64,000 nucleotides of DNA from the NCBI RefSeq assembly GCF_001931685.1, contig NZ_MOOY01000004.1, positions 372,001-436,000 on the forward strand, written 5' to 3'. The first letter of the stretch is position 1; the number at the start of each line of letters is the position of its first letter. Under the pieces are notes generated by a model. It was not told the DNA's origin. It saw nothing but the letters and a program-made list of their open reading frames with translations, and did not search any database. The DNA is from Pararhizobium arenae (GTDB lineage: Bacteria; Pseudomonadota; Alphaproteobacteria; Rhizobiales; Rhizobiaceae). The position numbers and the translations under genes were made by a program. Positions 49,163-57,603 of this stretch are shown here, piece by piece.

Positions 49163-49585
49163 ATGATGATTGAAAACAAGAAGAAGCCGAATCCGATCGA
49201 CATCCATGTCGGCAGCCGGATTCGTCTTCGCCGCACCATGCTGGGCATGAGCCAGGAAAAGCTCGGAGAAGCTCTGGGGATCACGTTCCAGCAGATTCAG
49301 AAGTATGAAAAAGGAACCAACCGCGTCGGCGCCAGCCGTCTTCAGAACATTTCAGCGATCCTGAATGTTCCGGTTTCCTTCTTTTTCGAGGATGCTCCGG
49401 GTGACAATTCCTCCGGCGTTTCCGGAATGGCGGAAGCTTCCAGTTCGAACTACGTCGTTGACTTCCTGTCTTCCTCGGAAGGCCTGCAACTCAACCGCGC
49501 TTTCGTGAAGATCAGCGATCCCAAGGTTCGCCGTAAACTGGTCGATCTGGTCAAGGCGTTGGCTGCCGAGTCGGAAGCCGAATAA
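49163..49585 (+). CDS. praR: XRE-family transcriptional regulator PraR/PhrR
   Basis: The 140-residue protein has an N-terminal HTH (VGSRIRLRRTMLGMSQEKLGEALGITFQQIQKYEKGTNRVGASRL, residues 12-56) and a C-terminal part ending in VRRKLVDLVKALAAE. This form is PraR of Rhizobium and Azorhizobium and PhrR of Sinorhizobium. PhrR was described as low-pH and stress induced and lies next to actA (lnt), as here. Other PraR proteins repress biofilm, quorum-sensing or reb genes. The start has AGGA close by. Hairpins flank the gene on both sides. Confidence 0.88.
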   Translation: MMIENKKKPNPIDIHVGSRIRLRRTMLGMSQEKLGEALGITFQQIQKYEKGTNRVGASRLQNISAILNVPVSFFFEDAPGDNSSGVSGMAEASSSNYVVDFLSSSEGLQLNRAFVKISDPKVRRKLVDLVKALAAESEAE

Positions 49586-49605
49586 CGTTTCTCTGGACCC
49601 AATGC

Positions 49606-49637
49606 AAAAAAAGCGGCCGCAAAGTGCCGCTTTTTTT
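49606..49637 (+). terminator. intrinsic terminator after praR
   Basis: AAAAAAAGCGGC (49606-49617) and GCCGCTTTTTTT (49626-49637) form a perfect 12-base stem with an eight-base loop, ending in a run of seven T. It separates praR from metK. Confidence 0.9.
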
Positions 49638-49709
49638 GTGTCTTCGATACCACCCTCGAAGGATATCGTTTTCCCGCGCCTGCCGTCGGCGCGCAAACTT
49701 TTCGTGACT

Positions 49710-49802
49710 TTGACATAAAGATATATTTATATCCTTGTGTCATTGTCATTTGCTGTCAGAATCGCAACGACAGCAGTCGTCTTTCTTTGAGGGGTTCCCC
49801 GC
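49710..49802 (+). promoter_or_regulatory. metK promoter/leader region with dyads
   Basis: TTGACA lies at 49710-49715, followed by the perfect AT-rich palindrome GATATATTTATATC at 49720-49733. Downstream a seven-base stem, TGCTGTC (49751-49757) with GACAGCA (49769-49775), closes an 11-base loop. The ribosome site GAGGGG at 49789-49794 is followed by TTCCCC, which could pair with it. No -10 hexamer has ideal spacing from TTGACA. I could not match a known SAM riboswitch by eye. Confidence 0.4.
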
Positions 49803-51059
49803 ATGCGTGCCAATTACCTGTTTACAAGCGAGTCCGTGGCTGAAGGCCATCCGGACAAGGTCTGCGACCGGATTTCCGATGAGATCGTGGATCTCGTCTA
49901 CCGGGAAGCCAACAAGACCGGCGTGGACCCGTGGAGCGTCCGTATCGCTTGTGAGACGCTTGCGACCACCAACCGCGTCGTGATCGCTGGTGAGGTGCGT
50001 CTGCCGCCGAGCCTTCTGAAAACCGACAAGAACGGCAATTCCGTCATCAATCCGGCAAAGTTCAAATCCGCGGCCCGCAAGGCCATCCGCGAGATCGGCT
50101 ATGAACAGGACGGCTTCCACTGGAAGACGGCGAAGATCGACGTTCTCCTACACTCCCAGTCGGCCGACATTGCGCAGGGCGTGGACAACGCAGCCGACAA
50201 GCAGGGCGACGAGGGCGCGGGCGATCAGGGCATCATGTTCGGCTATGCCTGCCGCGAAACCGAAGACCTCATGCCGGCGCCGATCTATTATTCGCATCGC
50301 ATCCTCCATCTGCTTGCCGCTGCCCGCAAGAAGGGCGAGGGCGATGCCGGCAAGCTTGGCCCGGATGCGAAGAGCCAGGTGACGGTTCGCTACGTCGATG
50401 GCAAGCCTTCGGAAGTTGCCTCGATCGTCTTGTCGACTCAGCACCTCGATGACAGCTGGGATTCGGAAAAGGTGCGCGCGGTCGTCGAGCCCTATATCCG
50501 CGAAGCACTGCACGACATCAAGATTGCCGACGATTGCGCCTGGTACATCAATCCCACCGGCAAGTTCGTGATCGGCGGGCCGGATGGCGACGCAGGCCTC
50601 ACCGGCCGCAAGATCATCGTCGACACCTATGGCGGTGCAGCTCCCCATGGCGGCGGCGCATTCTCCGGCAAGGACACGACCAAGGTCGACCGTTCGGCGG
50701 CCTATGTCGCTCGTTATCTCGCCAAGAATGTGGTCGCTGCCGGTCTTTCCGACCGTTGCACGATCCAGCTTTCCTACGCCATCGGCGTTGCCCAGCCGCT
50801 GTCGATCTATGTCGATCTGCACGGCACCGGCAAGGTGACCGAGGACGAGGTCGAAGCCGCAATCCGCAAAACGATCGATCTGTCGCCGTCTGGCATTCGC
50901 CGCCATCTCGATCTCAACAAGCCGATCTATGCCAAGACGTCGGCTTATGGTCACTTCGGCCGCAAGGCAGGTCGCGACGGATCCTTCTCCTGGGAGAAGC
51001 TCGATCTCGTGAAGCCGCTCAAGGATGCTTTGAAGGAAAACGGCCTGAAAGCGGCGTGA
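49803..51059 (+). CDS. metK: S-adenosylmethionine synthetase
   Basis: MetK makes S-adenosylmethionine from ATP and methionine. The 418-residue protein contains [17 protein letters not shown] near the start, [13 protein letters not shown] near 140, and the P-loop-like [19 protein letters not shown] near 282. Compared with E. coli MetK (about 384 residues) it has an insertion near residues 185-200 ([19 protein letters not shown]), as in other rhizobial proteins. It supplies the methyl donor for the six methyltransferase and radical-SAM genes in the window. Confidence 0.96.
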   Translation: MRANYLFTSESVAEGHPDKVCDRISDEIVDLVYREANKTGVDPWSVRIACETLATTNRVVIAGEVRLPPSLLKTDKNGNSVINPAKFKSAARKAIREIGYEQDGFHWKTAKIDVLLHSQSADIAQGVDNAADKQGDEGAGDQGIMFGYACRETEDLMPAPIYYSHRILHLLAAARKKGEGDAGKLGPDAKSQVTVRYVDGKPSEVASIVLSTQHLDDSWDSEKVRAVVEPYIREALHDIKIADDCAWYINPTGKFVIGGPDGDAGLTGRKIIVDTYGGAAPHGGGAFSGKDTTKVDRSAAYVARYLAKNVVAAGLSDRCTIQLSYAIGVAQPLSIYVDLHGTGKVTEDEVEAAIRKTIDLSPSGIRRHLDLNKPIYAKTSAYGHFGRKAGRDGSFSWEKLDLVKPLKDALKENGLKAA

Positions 51060-51097
51060 TCCGGCCTCTGGACGGACAACGGCATTAAACAGTAAAG

Positions 51098-51129
51098 AGC
51101 GGGTGTCTCCTTGGAGGCGCCCGCTTTTT
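51098..51129 (+). terminator. intrinsic terminator after metK
   Basis: AGCGGGTGTCTCC and GGAGGCGCCCGCT pair over 13 positions (two G-U) with a two-base tip, followed by TTTT. It lies 40 bases past the metK stop and 20 bases before the trmB start. Confidence 0.85.
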
Positions 51130-51150
51130 CTATAACCGAAAGACGCACAC

Positions 51151-51849
51151 ATGACTGAACAGCACCCCAGCCGCTCGACCGAAGCTTTCTTCGGGCGCCG
51201 AAAGGGCAAGCCGCTTCGCACGCAGCAGGCCGGCTATCTGGAAACCGTGCTGCCGCTGCTCAAGCTCGATCTCACGCAGCCCGCTCCGGCAGACCTGAAA
51301 ACGCTGTTTCGTCACCCGGTCGATCATGTGCGGCTGGAAATCGGTTTCGGTGGCGGCGAGCACCTGATCCATCGTGCAGTCGAAAATCCGACGACCGGCT
51401 TCATCGGCGTCGAGCCCTTCGTCAATTCCATGGCGAAGCTGATCGGGCATATCGAGGAAAAGAAAGCGGAGAATATCCGGCTTTATGACGATGACGCGAC
51501 GCAGGTGCTGGACTGGATGCCGGCAGCCTCGGTTGATCATATCGACCTGCTTTATCCCGATCCGTGGCCCAAGCGGAAGCACTGGAAGCGCCGCTTCGTG
51601 TCGAAGGTCAATCTTGATCGCTTCGCGCGCGTGCTAAAGCCGGGCGGAGTTTTCTGCTTCGCCTCCGATATCGACACCTACGTCAACTGGACGCTGCAGA
51701 AGTGCCGCGATCATGCGGACTTCGAGTGGGCGGCCGAAAACGCCTCAGACTGGCTGACGCCCTATGCCGGTTGGCCAAGCACCCGCTATGAGGCCAAAGC
51801 CAGGCGCGAAGGCCGCAGCTCGGCCTATCTTACCTTCAAGCGCACCTGA
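51151..51849 (+). CDS. trmB: tRNA (guanine-N7)-methyltransferase
   Basis: TrmB forms m7G46 in tRNA variable loops. The 232-residue protein has the SAM-binding [13 protein letters not shown] near 68, the Asp-containing [13 protein letters not shown] near 112, and the signature [19 protein letters not shown] near 130. It ends 29 bases before the converging DUF1150 gene. The terminator upstream separates it from metK, so its own promoter must be close to the start or read-through is needed. Confidence 0.94.
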   Translation: MTEQHPSRSTEAFFGRRKGKPLRTQQAGYLETVLPLLKLDLTQPAPADLKTLFRHPVDHVRLEIGFGGGEHLIHRAVENPTTGFIGVEPFVNSMAKLIGHIEEKKAENIRLYDDDATQVLDWMPAASVDHIDLLYPDPWPKRKHWKRRFVSKVNLDRFARVLKPGGVFCFASDIDTYVNWTLQKCRDHADFEWAAENASDWLTPYAGWPSTRYEAKARREGRSSAYLTFKRT

Positions 51850-51878
51850 CTCGACTGAGCGCGAGCTGATCGTCCGTC

Positions 51879-52136
51879 TTAATGCAGGCTGACGGTCTTC
51901 AGATCGTCTTCGGCGGCCTTGAAAAAGGTGCTCGACCGATTGTCGGTCAGAAGGATCGGGGTACCGTCGGCGCCGAAGAGGGCCCAGAGATCAAGGCCGG
52001 GATCCATATCGGGAGCTTCCGGAAAGCAGCGCGAAACCTCATCCGAACGCATTTTTCTGATGTAGCCGACTTCACCGGCGCCAAGATGAGCAAGATCGTT
52101 TTTCGAGAGTGGCGTGCTGACGTGTTTCAGTCCCAT
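51879..52136 (-). CDS. DUF1150-family small protein
   Basis: The 85-residue protein fits the alphaproteobacterial DUF1150 family: LGAGEVGYIRKMRSDEVSRCF near 20-40 and LWALFGADGTPILLTDNRSS near 55-75. The start at 52136 has GGAG seven bases upstream. It follows hsp20 by 139 bases on the same strand, a conserved pairing in this class, which suggests heat-shock co-expression. The molecular function is unknown. Confidence 0.82.
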   Translation of the reverse strand: MGLKHVSTPLSKNDLAHLGAGEVGYIRKMRSDEVSRCFPEAPDMDPGLDLWALFGADGTPILLTDNRSSTFFKAAEDDLKTVSLH

Positions 52137-52275
52137 AGTCGTACTCCGTGGCTTTACGGCCGGGCATGCGAGATGCACCGATTCGCAAGACTTGACTTCC
52201 TTCCGGAGCCAGGAAAACCGGGAGGTCCGGGCCTGTTTCGGTCGGTAAAGGCAGGCGGTCGATCCACCCGCAATC

Positions 52276-52707
52276 CTAGTCTGGGACGAAAATGTTAATT
52301 TTCTTTACCATGCGGACCGGCTCGGGCCTCACGAGATCAATGGAGAGGAGCCCGTTGCGCAAATCGGCCTTCAGCACGGTCAATCCATCCGCGAGCATGA
52401 AGGTTCGCTGGAACTGACGGGCGGCAATGCCGCGGTGCAGGTAGTCCCGTTCGACCGTTTCGGTCTGCCGGCCACGGATCACCAACTGGTTGTTTTCGGA
52501 GGTCACGTCGAGATCGTCCTCGGAAAAACCGGCGACGGCGAGCGTGATGCGAAGCCGCTCCGGTTCACCGCTCGCCTCATCCCGGTGGACGCGCTCGATA
52601 TTGTAGGGCGGGTAACCGTCGTTTCCCTTGGCGACGCGCTTCAGGGTGTTTTCCATCGCATCGAACCCCAGCATCAGCGGGCTCGCAAAAGGCGGCAAAC
52701 GGTTCAT
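52276..52707 (-). CDS. small heat-shock protein, Hsp20/alpha-crystallin family
   Basis: The 143-residue protein is an IbpA-like class A small Hsp. The N-terminus (MNRLPPFASPLMLGFDAMENTL) resembles E. coli IbpA; the alpha-crystallin domain spans about 35-130 with YNIERVHRDE, LRITLAVAGFSEDDLDV and ADGLTVLKADLRNGLLSIDLVRPEP. It holds unfolding proteins for DnaK-GrpE refolding. The start codon is directly preceded by GAGGAA. The upstream region carries a heat-shock-like promoter and a ROSE-type thermometer. Confidence 0.93.
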   Translation of the reverse strand: MNRLPPFASPLMLGFDAMENTLKRVAKGNDGYPPYNIERVHRDEASGEPERLRITLAVAGFSEDDLDVTSENNQLVIRGRQTETVERDYLHRGIAARQFQRTFMLADGLTVLKADLRNGLLSIDLVRPEPVRMVKKINIFVPD

Positions 52708-52783
52708 TTCCTCGTCCTTGTGAGCAAGCGACTTCGGTTCGGCGGGTGTCGAATGGCAGAGTCCGCGCAGGCAGCACCCCGGA
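52708..52783 (-). promoter_or_regulatory. ROSE-type RNA thermometer in the hsp20 5' leader
   Basis: In the minus-strand leader, TTGCTC (52722-52727) can pair with the ribosome site GAGGAA (52708-52713), leaving one G-G opposition. This is the diagnostic feature of ROSE elements, where UYGCU masks AGGA through a G-G pair that melts on heating. The loop is eight bases. Upstream, GGGTG and CACCC can form a further stem. The tight spacing of the ribosome site to the ATG is unusual. Confidence 0.62.
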
Positions 52784-52789
52784 CCCGGA

Positions 52790-52818
52790 ATATGGTAGCT
52801 GTGCGCAATCAGTACAAG
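52790..52818 (-). promoter_or_regulatory. heat-shock sigma-like promoter of hsp20
   Basis: On the minus strand CTTGTA (52813-52818) and CCATAT (52790-52795), followed by TCC, are spaced by 17 bases. This resembles alphaproteobacterial RpoH promoters and gives a leader of about 75 bases, the normal size for a ROSE leader. The same words and spacing are found before lptC. Confidence 0.55.
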
Positions 52819-52892
52819 ATCAATATTAGGCGCTTGCGCGGGCGTTGCGGGCAAACCATAGTCCGCACCGAAAATCGCAAGGAGTGCAGTCC

Positions 52893-53837
52893 ATGGCCGA
52901 GCCCAGGAAAATCATCATCGACACAGACCCGGGCCAGGACGACGCCGCGGCCATCATGCTGGCTCTCGGCAGCCCTGATGAGCTTGACGTGCTGGGCATC
53001 ACCACCGTTGCCGGAAATGTGCCGCTGGCTTTGACCTCGCGCAACGCCCGCGTCGTCTGCGAACTGTGCGACCGCCGCGACGTGAAGGTATATGAGGGCG
53101 CCGAGCGACCGCTGCTGCGCCAGCTGGTCACCGCCGAGCATGTGCATGGAAAGACCGGCCTCGATGGTCCGGTGGTCGATGAACCGACCATGCAGGTCGA
53201 GGCGCAGCACGCCGTCGATTTCATCATCGAGACGATCCGCGCGCATGAGGCGGGAACCGTGACGCTCTGCACGCTTGGCGCCTTGACCAATATTGCGCAT
53301 GCGCTGCAGAAGGCACCGGAAATCGCACCGCGGGTGCGCGAACTGGTGATGATGGGCGGTGGCTTCTTCGAAGGCGGCAACATCACGCCGGCCGCCGAAT
53401 TCAACATCTATGTCGATCCCGATGCCGCCAAGATCATCTTTGCTTCGGGCATTCCGATCGTGATGATGCCGCTCGATGTAACGCACAAGGTTCTGACCTA
53501 TAAAAGCCGGGTTGAGAAAATCCGCGCGATCGGCTCGCGCCCGGCCGTCGCCATGGCTGAAATGCTGGATTTCTTCGAGCGTTTCGACATCGAGAAATAC
53601 GGGTCCGACGGTGGGCCGCTGCATGATCCGACGGTGATCGCCTATCTCCTGCGCCCGGAACTTTTCAAGGGACGCGACTGCAACGTCGAGATCGAAACCG
53701 CATCTGAACTGACGGTCGGCATGACCGTGGTCGACTGGTGGCAGGTGACCGATCGCAAGCACAATGCCAAGGTGATGCGCGAGGTCGATGATCAGGGTTT
53801 CTTCGATCTCCTGACGGAGCGGCTTGCCCGTCTTTGA
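52893..53837 (+). CDS. ribonucleoside hydrolase (IunH/Rih family)
   Basis: The enzyme splits nucleosides into base and ribose. The 314-residue protein has the calcium-binding N-terminal motif IIDTDPGQDDAAAIMLAL near residue 7, GAERPLLRQLVTAEHVHGKTGL near 70, MGGGFFEGGNITPAAEFNIYVDPDAA near 155-180, and PLHDPTVIAYLL near 245. It may be of the inosine-uridine preferring type. The ATG at 52893 has AAGGAG eight bases upstream. A ribokinase gene, 2.8 kb away, could phosphorylate the released ribose. Confidence 0.93.
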   Translation: MAEPRKIIIDTDPGQDDAAAIMLALGSPDELDVLGITTVAGNVPLALTSRNARVVCELCDRRDVKVYEGAERPLLRQLVTAEHVHGKTGLDGPVVDEPTMQVEAQHAVDFIIETIRAHEAGTVTLCTLGALTNIAHALQKAPEIAPRVRELVMMGGGFFEGGNITPAAEFNIYVDPDAAKIIFASGIPIVMMPLDVTHKVLTYKSRVEKIRAIGSRPAVAMAEMLDFFERFDIEKYGSDGGPLHDPTVIAYLLRPELFKGRDCNVEIETASELTVGMTVVDWWQVTDRKHNAKVMREVDDQGFFDLLTERLARL

Positions 53838-53858
53838 CATTCCAACACCTCAAAATGA

Positions 53859-53883
53859 AAACGGCGCCCGCGGGGCGCCGTTT
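53859..53883. terminator. bidirectional terminator between nucleoside hydrolase and chemoreceptor
   Basis: AAACGGCGCCC and GGGCGCCGTTT form a perfect 11-base stem with a GCG loop. AAA and TTT flanks on the two sides allow use in both directions by the two converging genes. Confidence 0.8.
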
Positions 53884-53909
53884 CCGTTCATGTCTCGATC
53901 GTCATGCGA

Positions 53910-56288
53910 TCAGAACTCTTCCCAGTTGTCTTCCGCCAGCGCATTGGCGCCGGACGTCTGCGGCATCGCCTTGGCCGGTGCCGTGTAGCGGGCAGGGGCG
54001 GGCTTGGCAGGCGTGTAGGCGGCCGGAGCAGCCCTTGTGGGGGCGACAGGCGCACGCATGCGCTCGGCAGTGCCGCGCAGCATGTCGGCCGAAGACTGAG
54101 CCTGACGGCCGACCTGGAAGCGGGAAACGAGCGAGCTCAGCGTGCGGGCCTCTTCGTTAAGGGCGACGCTGGCTGCCGTGGTTTCTTCCACCATAGCGGC
54201 GTTCTGCTGGGTCACCTGATCCATCTGGTTGACGGCGGTGTTGATTTCCTTGAGGCCGACGGCCTGTTCTGAAGCGGACGACGAGATCTGGCGGATAAGG
54301 CCGTTGATCTGCACGACCTGATCGGCGATTTTCTGAAGGGCGCTGCCGGTCTGGCCGACAAGGTCCACACCTTCGCGGACCTGTTCGGCAGACGTATTGA
54401 TCAGCGCCTTGATTTCCTTCGCCGCATTTGCGGAGCGCTGGGCAAGCTCCCGGACTTCCTGGGCGACGACGGCAAAACCCTTGCCGGCTTCACCCGCACG
54501 GGCGGCTTCGACACCGGCGTTCAGCGCCAAGAGGTTGGTCTGGAAGGCGATCTCGTCGATGACGCCGATGATGCGGCTGACTTCGCCCGAGGACTGTTCG
54601 ATGCCCTTCATCGCCGAAATTGCCTTCTGGACGACTTCGCCTGACTTCTCGGCATCGCCGCTCGCCGATTCCACCGACTTAGCGGCGATCTTGGCGTTGT
54701 CGGCGCTGGCGTTGACCTGCGAGGTCAGCTCATCGAGGGCGGCTGCCGTTTCTTCGAGGCTTGCTGCCTGCTGTTCCGTGCGGTGCGACAGATCATTGGC
54801 GGCGGACGAAATCTCGCCGGTGCCGTTGCCGATATTCTGAACCGAGTTGTTGACCGTCTGGATGGTTTCTTCAAGGCTCTGCATTGCGGCGTTGAAGTCG
54901 ATCTTCAGCTGCGCGTACTCGCCCGGGAAATCGTCGGCGATGCGGTAGGAGAGATCGCCCGCAGACAGATGCGACAGGCTCTTGCCAAGGCGGGCGACGA
55001 TATCACGCTGCAAGGCGGTAGACTGGGCCCGTTCGGCCTCGCTCTGGCTGCGCTGTTCCTCGGACTGGCGACGCTCCATCTGAGCCTCGGCTTCCAGGCG
55101 CTTGGTATCGGCCAGCTGGTGGCGGAAGCCTTCCAGCGCCTTTGCGACGGAGCCGGTTTCATCGGTGCGCTCCTGGCCCGAGATCGGCTTGGTGTACTGG
55201 CCCTGGCCAAGCATCTCGACATCGGCGACAAGGCTGGCGAGCGGCTTCTGGACGAAGCGGCGAACGGCGAAGTAGAGGCCGAGCATGACGGCTGCGAGGA
55301 CCGCGAGACCGCCGATGATCATCATATAGGTCTGGGCGTTGACCGGGGCGGCGATGGCGCTGCGCGGCACGTCGACGAGAACCACCCAGGTCGTGTTGAT
55401 GTCAGGCAGGGCAAAGGGATAGACGATGCGATCGAAGGCTTCGAATTCGTCGAACTTGAGGTTCGGAATGATACCCATCGTGGACGTTGCGAGCGCTTCC
55501 TTGACCACCTCGTTGCCGGTGCTGTCATAGGGCTTCATCAGCAGATCCGGAACCGGGGGAACGAGCCAGTTGCCGTTCTGGGCAAGCAGGGTCACGCGGC
55601 CGGTGCCGAAGGGTTGCAGCTTCATGACCTTTTCGGCCAGTGAATTCAAAGCGACGTCCACGCCGCTGACACCGATCAGCTTGCCGTTGGACATGACCGG
55701 ATAGGCGATGGAGGCCATCGAGACGCTTTCGCCGGTCGTGGTTTCAGCGTAAGGCGCCGACATGGCACCCTTGCCGGTCTTGGCGGCGAGCGAATACCAC
55801 TGTCCTTCGTAATCGGATTCGAATGCGGAGAACGAGATGCCGCCGGTCTTCTTCTTGGTCCAGTAGGGGTTGAATGCGCCCGTCTTGCTGCCCGCGAATT
55901 CCGTCTTCTCGATGTAGTCCTCAGCCTTGCCGTCGAAGGCGGCGTTCGGCGCTTCCGCGAACCAGCTGCCAAAGGCGAAGGCATTCTGCTCGACGTTGGC
56001 CTGCAGCATATTGATGATGGCCTTGCGGTCGAGGAAATTGTTCTGATGACCAAGGCCGATGGAGCCGGCCATGGCGCGAGCGGCGCCGGCAAGCTCGCCG
56101 ATATCGCTGGCGATGCCCGAGGCGATCGCCTTGGCTTCAACTTCAGCCTGGTCGCGCACCAGCGTTTCGACGCGGGTCTGGGTCTGAGAAATCAACACAA
56201 AATTGGATGCGAGCAGGACGAGCGCAATCGTGCCGCCCGTTACTGCTATGAGCTTTGTCGCCAGGGACTTGGCTTGGAACTTGAGCAT
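53910..56288 (-). CDS. methyl-accepting chemotaxis protein with periplasmic Cache domain and CheR-binding tail
   Basis: The 792-residue chemoreceptor has a first membrane helix (about 10-32), a double Cache-type periplasmic domain (about 35-315), a second helix (about 322-345), a HAMP domain, a second HAMP-like segment and the signaling hairpin with [24 protein letters not shown] and [16 protein letters not shown]. It ends in a Pro/Ala-rich tether and NWEEF, a CheR/CheB-docking pentapeptide. In the Cache domain, QWYSLAA and GVSGVDVAL keep part of the amine-receptor signature, but its usual Arg is absent, so the ligand is open. AGGGGA precedes the start. Confidence 0.93.
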   Translation of the reverse strand: MLKFQAKSLATKLIAVTGGTIALVLLASNFVLISQTQTRVETLVRDQAEVEAKAIASGIASDIGELAGAARAMAGSIGLGHQNNFLDRKAIINMLQANVEQNAFAFGSWFAEAPNAAFDGKAEDYIEKTEFAGSKTGAFNPYWTKKKTGGISFSAFESDYEGQWYSLAAKTGKGAMSAPYAETTTGESVSMASIAYPVMSNGKLIGVSGVDVALNSLAEKVMKLQPFGTGRVTLLAQNGNWLVPPVPDLLMKPYDSTGNEVVKEALATSTMGIIPNLKFDEFEAFDRIVYPFALPDINTTWVVLVDVPRSAIAAPVNAQTYMMIIGGLAVLAAVMLGLYFAVRRFVQKPLASLVADVEMLGQGQYTKPISGQERTDETGSVAKALEGFRHQLADTKRLEAEAQMERRQSEEQRSQSEAERAQSTALQRDIVARLGKSLSHLSAGDLSYRIADDFPGEYAQLKIDFNAAMQSLEETIQTVNNSVQNIGNGTGEISSAANDLSHRTEQQAASLEETAAALDELTSQVNASADNAKIAAKSVESASGDAEKSGEVVQKAISAMKGIEQSSGEVSRIIGVIDEIAFQTNLLALNAGVEAARAGEAGKGFAVVAQEVRELAQRSANAAKEIKALINTSAEQVREGVDLVGQTGSALQKIADQVVQINGLIRQISSSASEQAVGLKEINTAVNQMDQVTQQNAAMVEETTAASVALNEEARTLSSLVSRFQVGRQAQSSADMLRGTAERMRAPVAPTRAAPAAYTPAKPAPARYTAPAKAMPQTSGANALAEDNWEEF

Positions 56289-56358
56289 GAAAATCCCCTT
56301 GGGATAAGAGACTGGCGGTCGGGAGGCCGCAACGGGACGCTTACAGATGTTGGGAAAT

Positions 56359-56394
56359 GCTCCATCATGGAGCGCCAGATGTCTTTAAGACATC
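56359..56394 (-). promoter_or_regulatory. two adjacent perfect palindromes upstream of the chemoreceptor
   Basis: GCTCCATCATGGAGC at 56359-56373 is a 7-base stem around one base. GATGTCTTTAAGACATC at 56378-56394 is an 8-base stem around one base. They are four bases apart and 70 to 106 bases before the ATG. They could be operators for a dimeric regulator, or leader hairpins if transcription starts in the AT-rich stretch further upstream. Confidence 0.5.
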
Positions 56395-56481
56395 GCAACG
56401 CAAGTGCTTCCCGGCGGGGCGCGGCTTGCTGCACAGGGTTCTGAATAGCCGAAAATTTATTAAAATTAGAACAACGTGAAA

Positions 56482-56522
56482 GGAGAAAAGGCTGGTTTTA
56501 AAGGCGGTTCGGCCTTTTCTCC
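56482..56522 (-). terminator. terminator-like hairpin downstream of rbsK
   Basis: GGAGAAAAGGC (56482-56492) and GCCTTTTCTCC (56512-56522) form a perfect 11-base stem with a 19-base loop. On the minus strand the last arm is T-rich and is followed by TTTC. It lies about 110 bases past the rbsK stop and would close the rmuC-rbsK transcript. Confidence 0.6.
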
Positions 56523-56629
56523 CGGTTTGCGACGTTTGCTATTTGAAATGCGAAGCGCCGTGTCTCCGATCGCCGCAACCCTGATTTGCGCAGGGCTGCC
56601 GGGATCGCGCAATGCTGCCACAAACGTTT

Positions 56630-57529
56630 TTAAAGGCTTGCTTCCACCTCGGCGGCAAGGGGAATGGCCGGCTGGGCGCCGGGCTTCAGGCAGGCGAGCG
56701 AACCGGCAACGGCGGCGCGGCGGAGCGCCTTTTCGAAATCGAGGCCGGCATCGAGGCTGGCGGCCAGATAACCGCAGAAGGTGTCGCCGGCACCGACCGT
56801 ATCGACCGGCTCGATCTTCAGGCCCTTGGCGGTATGCAGTGTTCCGTCACGCAGCGCGACAACCCCTTCAGCGCCGAGCGTGACGATAATCGTCTGGCCT
56901 GTTTCATCATGAAGGCGGCGCATCTCGGCAATACGGTCTTCGCTGGCAAGCCCGCTTTTTCCGGCCAGAAGTTCGAACTCCGTCTCGTTGGCAACGACGA
57001 TATCGGCCATGCGGCCGAGACGGGCGGCATCTGACGTCAGTGGCGCGATATTGATGATCGAACGGATGCCGGCTTTCTTCGCGGCAGAGAGCGCCGCCTC
57101 GATGGACGGCGCGGGGACTTCGAGCTGCAGGACGAGCGTATCGTCCTTCTCCATGGCGGCGACCGCCGCGAGTGCATCCTCTGTCGAGACCTTGCCGTTC
57201 GCGCTCGCGACGACGATGATGACGTTCTCGCCATCGCCACCGACGAGGATATGGGCGGTGCCGGTCGCATCATCGACAACTTTTACTGCGGACAGATCGG
57301 TGCCGGCGTCCTTCATGAGAGCCAACGCATCAGTTGCAAAAGCATCGGAGCCGACGGCGCCGGCCATGCGCACCGTGGCGCCGGCCCGGGTCGCGGCGAG
57401 CGCCTGATTGGCGCCCTTGCCGCCGGCGGCGGTGGTGAAACCGGTCCCGGCCAGCGTTTCACCGGGCTTGGGCAGGCGCGGGGTGGTGGCAATCAGGTCC
57501 ATGTTGATGGAACCGAATACAGTGATCAT
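56630..57529 (-). CDS. rbsK: ribokinase
   Basis: Ribokinase phosphorylates D-ribose at O5. The 299-residue PfkB-family protein has the N-terminal GSINMDLIATTPRLPKPGETL, GGKGANQALAATRAGA near 38 (PfkB signature 1), and the C-terminal DTVGAGDTFCGYLAASLDAG near 245 (signature 2, catalytic Asp in GAGD). The start at 57529 has GGGAGG six bases upstream. No ribose transporter is next to it; the source of ribose may be the nucleoside hydrolase gene 2.8 kb away. Confidence 0.92.
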   Translation of the reverse strand: MITVFGSINMDLIATTPRLPKPGETLAGTGFTTAAGGKGANQALAATRAGATVRMAGAVGSDAFATDALALMKDAGTDLSAVKVVDDATGTAHILVGGDGENVIIVVASANGKVSTEDALAAVAAMEKDDTLVLQLEVPAPSIEAALSAAKKAGIRSIINIAPLTSDAARLGRMADIVVANETEFELLAGKSGLASEDRIAEMRRLHDETGQTIIVTLGAEGVVALRDGTLHTAKGLKIEPVDTVGAGDTFCGYLAASLDAGLDFEKALRRAAVAGSLACLKPGAQPAIPLAAEVEASL

Positions 57530-57603
57530 GAAAAGCCTCCCCGGCATGTTGGCGCGCGGCGCTGGGGCCGCTGGCGGTTTTGGCGGGACACTGCCCGAGA
57601 GGA

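Larger units (their letters stand above)
56289..56629. other. 341-base intergenic region with dyads, no gene
   Basis: No credible coding frame is present. The left part is the chemoreceptor leader with two perfect palindromes (56359-56394). The centre at about 56440-56475 is AT-rich and probably holds the chemoreceptor promoter. The right part contains a hairpin that ends the rbsK transcript (56482-56522). The remaining bases next to rbsK show nothing. Confidence 0.7.
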
